Source of the DNA: Tenacibaculum jejuense
GTDB lineage: Bacteria; Bacteroidota; Bacteroidia; Flavobacteriales; Flavobacteriaceae
Assembly: GCF_900198195.1 (NCBI RefSeq)
Contig: NZ_LT899436.1
Location: 2,199,001-2,263,000, forward strand
Length of the DNA: 64,000 nt
Direction of reading: 5' to 3'
In this document: in pieces, positions 58,410-64,000 of the stretch
Layout of the letters: every line of letters starts with the position of its first letter
Position numbering within the stretch: position 1 is the first letter of the stretch
Position numbers and translations under genes: made by a program
The notes under the pieces: generated by a model
What the model was told of the DNA's origin: nothing
Database searches by the model: none
Seen by the model: the letters and a program-made list of their open reading frames with translations, nothing else

Positions 58410-61400
58410 ATGAAAAAATCACTAGTCATAGCACTTGGGGTATTACTTAGTTTTAGCCAAGTTTGTGATGCACAAAAGAGAAAAAAAAGGAAATCCTCTT
58501 CGAAAGCACCTTTAGCATCCATCAGTATTTCTGGCCTTAAGTGGAGAAACGTAGGTCCAGCATTAACTTCTGGTAGAATTTCAGACTTTGCTTTCAATCC
58601 TAAAAATCCATATGAATATTATGTAGCCACCGCAGCAGGTGGAGTTTGGAAAACTGTAAATTCAGGTGTTACTTACGAACCAATTTTCGATTCACAAGGC
58701 TCATATTCTATTGGTTGTATTACTATGGATCCAAACAATTCAAATGTAATTTGGGTTGGAACAGGAGAAAATAATAATCAGCGTTCAGTTTCTTATGGAG
58801 ATGGAATATATAAATCTTTAGACGGAGGAAAATCTTGGCAACACATGGGGTTAAAAAACTCTGAACATATTGGAAAGATTATAGTTCACCCTGAAAATTC
58901 TGATATTGTTTATGTAGCCGCTATCGGACCTTTATGGAGTAAAGGTGGAGATAGAGGTTTATATAAAACTGAAGATGGTGGAAAAACTTGGAAATCTGTA
59001 ATTAAAGTTGATGAACATACTGGTGTTAATGATGTAGTTATGGACCCAAAAGATCCAAATGTTTTATATGCATCAACTTTACAAAGAAGACGTCATGTGT
59101 ATACTTATGTTGGAGGCGGACCAGGTTCTGCAATGCACAAAAGTACTGACGGAGGTGAAACTTGGACAAAGATCAACAAAGGTTTACCAAATGTTGAATT
59201 AGGTCGTATTGGTTTAGCTATCTCCCCTGCAAATCCAGAAAAAATATATGCAATTGTAGAAGCTGCGAATAGAAAAGGTGGTTTTTATGTATCAACAAAT
59301 AGAGGAGCAAGCTGGAAAAAACAAAGTTCTCATGTAACGAGTGGAAATTACTATCAAGAAATTATTGCTGATCCTGTAGATGAAAATACTGTGTATTCAA
59401 TGGATACTTGGATGTCTGTAACTCATAACGGAGGAAAATCTTTTAAGTTAGTAGGAGAAAACACAAAACACGTAGATAATCATTGTATGTGGATTAATCC
59501 AAACAACAACAAACATTGGGTTGTAGGTTGTGACGGTGGTATTTACGAAACTTTCGATGCTGCAAAAACTTGGGACTTCAAAGAGAATTTACCTGTTACA
59601 CAGTTTTATAAAGTTGCATTAGATAACGATTATCCTTTTTATAATATTTATGGAGGAACTCAAGATAATTTTAGTTTAGGAGGACCTTCAAGAGTATTAA
59701 CAAACCATGGAATTCGTAATTCAGAATGGTTTATCACAAATGGAGGAGACGGTTTCGAATCTCAAATCGATCCTAATAATCCGAATATTGTGTATGCGCA
59801 ATCTCAATATGGAGGTTTAGTTCGTTTCGATAAAAAGAGTGGAGAAAAAGTAGGAATTAAACCAAAAGCTAGAAAAGGTGAAAATGCATATCGTTTTAAT
59901 TGGGATGCTCCTTTAGTTGTAAGTAAGCATGCGCCTGGAAGATTATATTTTGCAGCAAATAAAGTATTTAGATCTAATGATTACGGAAATACTTGGGAAG
60001 TGATAAGTGATGATTTATCACAGCAAATAGATCGTAATACATTAAAAGTTTACGATAGAGTAGTGAGTATTGATGCGGTAATGAAAAACGGTTCTACTTC
60101 ACTTTATGGAAGTGTTGTTGCTTTTTCAGAATCTCCAATAAATAAGAATCTTTTAGCTGCTGGTACAGATGATGGTTTAATTCATATTTCTGAAAATGGT
60201 GGACAATCTTGGCGTAAGATTTCAAACGTTCCAGGAGCCCCAAATCAATCGTATGTGAATAGTGTATATTTATCGAGACACAATGAAAATGTAATTTATG
60301 TAGCTTTCAATCATCATAAATATGGAGATTTTAAGCCGTATATTTTTAAATCAACAAATAAAGGAGCAAGCTGGACTTCTATTGCTTCTAATCTACCTGA
60401 AAGAGGTAGTGTTTATGCAATCGAAGAAGATCATGTAGATAAAAACCTGTTGTTTGTAGGAACTGAATTCGGAGCTTTCTTTACACCAAATCAGGGACAA
60501 AATTGGAAGCAATTAAAAAGCGGATTACCTACAATTGCTGTAAGAGATATAGCAATTCAAGAACGTGAAAATGATTTAGTTTTAGGAACATTCGGACGTG
60601 GTTTTTATGTTTTAGATGATTATTCTGTGTTAAGAACTATTGAAAATGCAAAACCTACTGAAAAAGCTAAAATTTATCCAATTCGTACAGCTTTGATGTG
60701 GGAAAAAAGTAGTCCTTTAGGATTACCAGGCAAAGCTTTTCAAGGAGATAATCATTATACTGCTAAAAACTTAGGACCTGAAGCGCTGATCACATATTAT
60801 TACGATTCAAGTTATAAATCTTTAAAAAGTGAAAGACAAAAAAAGGAGAAAAAATTAATCAAATCTGGTTCAGATACTCCTTATCCAAGTTATGATGATT
60901 TAAAAGCTGAATCTGATCAAGCTAAAGAAGAATTAGTTTTCATTATTAAAGATAATAGCGGAAGTGTAGTTAAAAAAGAATTTAAATCAGTTCGTAAAGG
61001 AGTTCAACGTTTCCACTGGAATTTAAGATATACACCTCAAGATCCTGTAAATTTAAGTAGACCTGGTTTTTATAATCCATTTAGCGGGAGTAGAGAAGGA
61101 ACATTAGTTTCTCCAGGAAATTATACTGTAGAAATGGCTTTATTAAAAGATGGAGTTTTAGAAATATTAACTACTCCAGTATCTTTTGTTGTAAAAGCGT
61201 TGAATAATGTTGAAATGCCAGCTAAGGATCGTTTAGAAAAAGTAGCTTTCCAAAAGCAATTGGCAAAATTACAGGCAGATATGGGAATTACTCGTAATCT
61301 ATTATCTGATTCAAGAAATAAAATACGTTACATAAAAGTAGCTATTAAACAAGCTGAACAACCATTAGGAAGTTTATTAGCTGAAGTAAAAGCGATAGAA

Positions 61401-61694
61401 GAACAATTAGAGAAAGTGCAATTAGAATTATATGGAGATCCTATCAAACGTAGATTAGATATCGATCAACCATTATCGCCTGCTAGTCGTTTAGGCTCTA
61501 TCGGATACGAACAAAAGTATTCTACAGCAACGCCAACAAATACACATAGAGAAAGTTATGCTATTGCTAAAGAGCAAATCACTGCAGTAAAAAGGATAGC
61601 TGAAAAAGTATATAATGAAGATTTAAAAGCTTTAGAAAAGAAGTTAATCAATTTAGGAGCACCATATACTCCTGGAAGAGGATACAAAGATTAA
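58410..61694 (+). CDS. Secreted BNR/sortilin-like beta-propeller protein, copy 2
   Basis: 1094 residues. Signal peptide, then a basic patch (KRKKRKSSSK), then a close repeat of the copy-1 pattern: WRNVGPALTSGRISDFAFNPKN, AAGGVWKTVNSGVTYEPIFDSQGSYSIGCITMDPNN, GDGIYKSLDGGKSWQHMG, KSTDGGETWTKINKGLPN, FKSTNKGASWTSIASNLPERG. Both have the same C-terminal beta-sandwich (VSPGNYTVEMALLKDGV) and tail. The N-terminal region differs most. Copy 2 has a more charged C-terminus ending GAPYTPGRGYKD. Together they look like an old tandem duplication with divergence. Function unknown. Confidence 0.85.
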   Translation: MKKSLVIALGVLLSFSQVCDAQKRKKRKSSSKAPLASISISGLKWRNVGPALTSGRISDFAFNPKNPYEYYVATAAGGVWKTVNSGVTYEPIFDSQGSYSIGCITMDPNNSNVIWVGTGENNNQRSVSYGDGIYKSLDGGKSWQHMGLKNSEHIGKIIVHPENSDIVYVAAIGPLWSKGGDRGLYKTEDGGKTWKSVIKVDEHTGVNDVVMDPKDPNVLYASTLQRRRHVYTYVGGGPGSAMHKSTDGGETWTKINKGLPNVELGRIGLAISPANPEKIYAIVEAANRKGGFYVSTNRGASWKKQSSHVTSGNYYQEIIADPVDENTVYSMDTWMSVTHNGGKSFKLVGENTKHVDNHCMWINPNNNKHWVVGCDGGIYETFDAAKTWDFKENLPVTQFYKVALDNDYPFYNIYGGTQDNFSLGGPSRVLTNHGIRNSEWFITNGGDGFESQIDPNNPNIVYAQSQYGGLVRFDKKSGEKVGIKPKARKGENAYRFNWDAPLVVSKHAPGRLYFAANKVFRSNDYGNTWEVISDDLSQQIDRNTLKVYDRVVSIDAVMKNGSTSLYGSVVAFSESPINKNLLAAGTDDGLIHISENGGQSWRKISNVPGAPNQSYVNSVYLSRHNENVIYVAFNHHKYGDFKPYIFKSTNKGASWTSIASNLPERGSVYAIEEDHVDKNLLFVGTEFGAFFTPNQGQNWKQLKSGLPTIAVRDIAIQERENDLVLGTFGRGFYVLDDYSVLRTIENAKPTEKAKIYPIRTALMWEKSSPLGLPGKAFQGDNHYTAKNLGPEALITYYYDSSYKSLKSERQKKEKKLIKSGSDTPYPSYDDLKAESDQAKEELVFIIKDNSGSVVKKEFKSVRKGVQRFHWNLRYTPQDPVNLSRPGFYNPFSGSREGTLVSPGNYTVEMALLKDGVLEILTTPVSFVVKALNNVEMPAKDRLEKVAFQKQLAKLQADMGITRNLLSDSRNKIRYIKVAIKQAEQPLGSLLAEVKAIEEQLEKVQLELYGDPIKRRLDIDQPLSPASRLGSIGYEQKYSTATPTNTHRESYAIAKEQITAVKRIAEKVYNEDLKALEKKLINLGAPYTPGRGYKD

Positions 61695-61722
61695 AGCTTT
61701 TAAATACAAATTGATATAAAGT

Positions 61723-61856
61723 AAAAGCTACCCTAAAAGCAATAGTTAACGTCAAACTGAACTTGTTTCAGTTTCTCATCAAATTGGAAATCTGTATGAT
61801 GAGATTCCAAAATAAATTCGAAATGACGTTATCATTTATTGTTTAGGATAGCTTTT
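61723..61856. repeat. Composite inverted repeat: terminator stem split by a REP-like element
   Basis: Outer arms AAAAGCTACCCTAAA (61723-61737) and TTTAGGATAGCTTTT (61842-61856) pair with one mismatch and end in T/A-rich flanks, as a bidirectional terminator would. Between them lies a REP-like element bounded by ACGTCA / TGACGT (61749-61754, 61824-61829), with inner hairpins AAACTGAA / TTCAGTTT (61754-61772 region) and CTCATC / GATGAG. The arrangement looks like a REP-type element inserted into the loop of a terminator between convergent genes (58410-61694 and 61868-63211). Confidence 0.6.
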
Positions 61857-61867
61857 CTAGTTTACAA

Positions 61868-63211
61868 TTATCTTCTTCTAGATTTGTATTTTAAATCTCT
61901 AGCTTTAATGTTTTTAGTCCACATTTCTTTTCCATCTTTATTCAAAATTTGAATAGTTAAAACTCGATCAGTACGAGGACCACTAACTTTTAGTAACCCA
62001 AAATTATGTTCACCTACTAAGGTTTCTTCCAGTTTATAATTATTGAATTCTTCTTTACTTGCATGCGCTCCAGAAGTTAAAGGAGAACAAGTTAAATCAT
62101 ATAAAGGGTAAACACTACTACTTTCTTTCATTACACTTAATGCTGTGTGATGACGATCTCCATCTAAAAAAATAACACCTTCAATTTTTGCTTCTCTAAT
62201 TTTACGAATTAAATAAGCTCTTTCCTTTGGAAAAATAGCATAGTTTTCATGCATGGCTTCAGAACTTAATACTTGACCTCCGATAGCAATAAATTTAAAA
62301 GGAGCTCTACTAGATGATAATGCATTAATTAACCAATCGATTTGTTCTTCACCTAACATTTGACGTTCACCTGTGAAATTCCTATTTGCCGTTCTGTAAT
62401 AACGGTTATCTAACATGAAGAAGTCTAAATCTCCCCATTGAAAAGAACCTGTAATTCCGCCAGTTCCTAAAGCATCATAATTAGGATTTCCCCAGAAAAG
62501 TTTGAACATTTCTACAGCAGTATTTTTTAAAGGAAAACTTCCATCAGAATCATTCGGACCAAAATCATGATCATCCCAAATTGCATAATTATGTGTAGAA
62601 GCCAATAAAGGTTGTAATTCTTTTAAAGATCTTGTATGCGTATATCTATGTAAAAAACCAGTACGAGAACTCCAATCGGCTTCTCTTAAATATGTATTGT
62701 CACCTAACCAAAGCATAAAATCTGGTCTTTTAGAGTGAATGGTTGTAAAAATTTCATAACTACTACCATAAGGTTTTCCTGGTCTATCAAAACGAGTTTC
62801 ATTAACATAAGCACAACTCCCTATCGCGAAATTAATTTCAGGAGGATCTGTTCTCCACTGCCAAAGTGTTTGCGATTGAAATTCCATTGGGTAATTTCTT
62901 TTTACTTTTTTACCATTTACATACACCTCATATGTATATTTTTTTCCTGGTAGTACTTTATCCGCCACTAATTGAGCTACAAAACCATCTTTTTTATTGG
63001 TTGTATACATATCTGTTTTAAAGCGTTCTTTAGGATTTAATTGATCAAAATATTCAAAATGAACTTCAGAAGCTTTAGTGGTTTGGACCCATAATAAAAC
63101 TTCACGCATCGTTGAATATCCTACCATTGGTCCCGATTGAATTTTATCTTGAGCAAAACCAACATAGCCAGAAACTACTAGTAGTACAACAAGAAATAAC
63201 TTTTTAATCAT
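61868..63211 (-). CDS. PhoD-like alkaline phosphatase/phosphodiesterase
   Basis: 447 residues with a signal peptide (MIKKLFLVVLLVVSGYVGFAQ). A beta-sandwich N-terminal domain (about 22-120: IQSGPMVGYSTMREVLLWVQTT...YTYEVYVNGKKVKRNYP) precedes the metallophosphatase domain with metal-binding motifs: NFAIGSCAYVNETRFD, LWLGDNTYLRE (Asp/Asn), YAIWDDHDFGPNDSDG (HD), FLDGDRHHTALS (DxxxHH). Hydrolyses phosphate esters, including phosphodiesters, in the periplasm or at the surface under Fe/Ca metal dependence. Convergent with the BNR gene; the composite repeat lies between. Its promoter region (63212-63384) also serves the divergent DLH gene. Confidence 0.92.
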   Translation of the reverse strand: MIKKLFLVVLLVVSGYVGFAQDKIQSGPMVGYSTMREVLLWVQTTKASEVHFEYFDQLNPKERFKTDMYTTNKKDGFVAQLVADKVLPGKKYTYEVYVNGKKVKRNYPMEFQSQTLWQWRTDPPEINFAIGSCAYVNETRFDRPGKPYGSSYEIFTTIHSKRPDFMLWLGDNTYLREADWSSRTGFLHRYTHTRSLKELQPLLASTHNYAIWDDHDFGPNDSDGSFPLKNTAVEMFKLFWGNPNYDALGTGGITGSFQWGDLDFFMLDNRYYRTANRNFTGERQMLGEEQIDWLINALSSSRAPFKFIAIGGQVLSSEAMHENYAIFPKERAYLIRKIREAKIEGVIFLDGDRHHTALSVMKESSSVYPLYDLTCSPLTSGAHASKEEFNNYKLEETLVGEHNFGLLKVSGPRTDRVLTIQILNKDGKEMWTKNIKARDLKYKSRRR

Positions 63212-63384
63212 GAAATAAAAATTAATGTAATTATTGGTTTAATTGTTAGACAAAGTTAAAGTTATTGTTTGATATAATGTTTTTAAAAGATAAAGAAAGC
63301 ATTAGAGTAACATGACCTTCTGATAAAATTCTCTTTTAAAGAACAATGACTATATTTATAACACCAAATAAAATACGATCACTA

Positions 63385-64000
63385 ATGAAATCACTAAACT
63401 CTATTCTAGTATTAATTACCTTATCTTTTGTAATCTCTTGTAAGGAAAAGACTGAGGCTAAACCTAAGGCTGAAACTCCTGTAGCAGAAAAGACAATAAA
63501 AATTAAAGGAGAAGAAGTTACTTATGTTTCTGATTCTACAAATTTGAAAGGTTACATTGCTTTTGATGAAAATAACAAAGGGAAACGTCCAGGTATACTT
63601 ATTGTTCACGAATGGTGGGGACATAACAATTACGTAAGAGAACGTGCAGATATGTTAGCAGAATTAGGATATACTGCCATTGCTGTTGATATGTACGGAG
63701 ATGGAAAACAAGCAAATCACCCAAGTGATGCAGGTAAATTTGCTGGAAATGTAATGAAAAACTTACCTGTAGCAAAAAAGCGTTTTAATGCTGCTGTAGA
63801 ATTATTAAAAAATCATGAATCAGTAAATGGAGAAAAAATTGCTGCTATCGGATATTGCTTTGGAGGAAGTGTAGCATTAACTATGGCTAACAGCGGATTT
63901 GATTTAGATGCTGTTGCTGCTTTTCATAGTGGAGTTGCATTACCAGTAATGCCAAATAAAGATTTAAAAGCTCAAGTTTTAGTTTGTAATGGAGCAGATG
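63385..64000 (+). CDS. Dienelactone hydrolase-family lipoprotein, 3' end cut off by window edge
   Basis: Open from an ATG at 63385 to the window end, about 205 residues. Lipobox LSFVISC (Cys at residue 19), then a KEKTEAKPKAE linker. The alpha/beta-hydrolase begins with YIAFDENNKGKRPGILIVHEWWGHN, and the nucleophile elbow is AAIGYCFGGSVALTM, with Cys as nucleophile as in true dienelactone hydrolases. The acid and His residues are beyond the window. The lipobox places it at the periplasmic or outer face. Substrate unknown. The 173-base spacer before it shows nothing else that I can name. Confidence 0.9.
   Translation, partial: MKSLNSILVLITLSFVISCKEKTEAKPKAETPVAEKTIKIKGEEVTYVSDSTNLKGYIAFDENNKGKRPGILIVHEWWGHNNYVRERADMLAELGYTAIAVDMYGDGKQANHPSDAGKFAGNVMKNLPVAKKRFNAAVELLKNHESVNGEKIAAIGYCFGGSVALTMANSGFDLDAVAAFHSGVALPVMPNKDLKAQVLVCNGAD

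Noticed and set aside
55008..61694. BNR proteins as true sialidases or glycosyl hydrolases
   Set aside because: Only Asp-box repeats are visible. The Arg triad and catalytic Tyr/Glu/Asp set of sialidases cannot be identified.
61868..63211. PhoD-like gene as a phosphate-regulon member with a Pho box
   Set aside because: No Pho-box repeats were seen in 63212-63384, and Bacteroidota Pho boxes are not well enough defined to call by eye.
1..64000. CRISPR array, prophage, integron or insertion sequence
   Set aside because: No regularly spaced direct repeats, integrase, transposase or structural phage genes were seen. The XRE gene and its operators alone do not support a prophage.

Overview
The window is 64 kb of AT-rich, densely coding chromosomal DNA from a member of the family Flavobacteriaceae (phylum Bacteroidota); I cannot fix the genus. 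The signs are: Bacteroidota-type promoters (TTG, about 19 bases, TAnnTTTG) and starts without clear Shine-Dalgarno sites; a secreted protein with a type IX secretion C-terminal sorting domain; many lipoproteins and outer-membrane beta-barrels; a single-chain PurL; a split transketolase; a PG_1098-type methyltransferase. I see no rRNA, insertion sequence, integrase, CRISPR array or prophage. Two tRNA genes (Leu-GAG, Lys-TTT) sit near 10.3 kb.

Layout. 0-3.4 kb: a partial ECF sigma factor diverges from a modular lipoprotein, followed by a small XRE regulator whose promoter is built from two palindromic operators. 3.4-10.1 kb: purL, a T9SS-secreted endonuclease I protein and a CarboxypepD_reg-like protein. 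10.2-19.3 kb: tRNAs, aroK, a phosphoribosyltransferase, an Hsp15-like S4 protein, an FKBP lipoprotein, beta-barrels, half a transketolase, maf, smpB, a SPOR protein and a methyltransferase. 19.4-35.8 kb: more barrels, a pentapeptide-repeat membrane protein, prmC, a tight ribD/HAD/EamA/YigZ run, a FadL-like porin, rpsA, glmM, a class V aminotransferase-fold enzyme, an M14 peptidase, an Lrp regulator and a pseudouridine synthase. 36.4-45.2 kb: a signalling region with a 7TMR-DISM histidine kinase divergent from an AraC regulator, an NTF2-like/crotonase pair, a bestrophin, and a four-gene operon of two membrane proteins plus a LytS/LytTR two-component system. 45.2-64 kb: a LamG lipoprotein, an S41 peptidase, a methionine-type aminotransferase, an HMA protein, gamma-glutamyltransferase, a YfcC transporter, an ArgE-type deacylase, a tandem pair of very large BNR/sortilin-like secreted proteins, a PhoD phosphatase and a partial dienelactone hydrolase.

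The least ordinary features are non-coding. Two intergenic gaps (47.9-48.4 and 49.8-50.4 kb) hold a cluster of short, apparently terminated RNAs, each presenting a run of five G or five C in or beside a stem-loop. Two of them (48136-48297 and 49945-50085) look like diverged copies of one structured RNA, and one C5 loop is perfectly complementary over 11 bases to the G5 loop of a neighbour. A related element lies on the minus strand near 18.05 kb. I read these as candidate small RNAs or leader/attenuator RNAs; they may belong to a known Flavobacteria RNA family that I cannot check here. The second notable signal is the XRE promoter/operator arrangement at 2951-2991.

Functionally most genes are housekeeping (purine, riboflavin, shikimate and amino-sugar synthesis, translation, trans-translation, nucleotide sanitation). 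The 50-58 kb segment could be a peptide or gamma-glutamyl-compound scavenging module (GGT, YfcC carrier, M20 deacylase), but that is inference from gene order.
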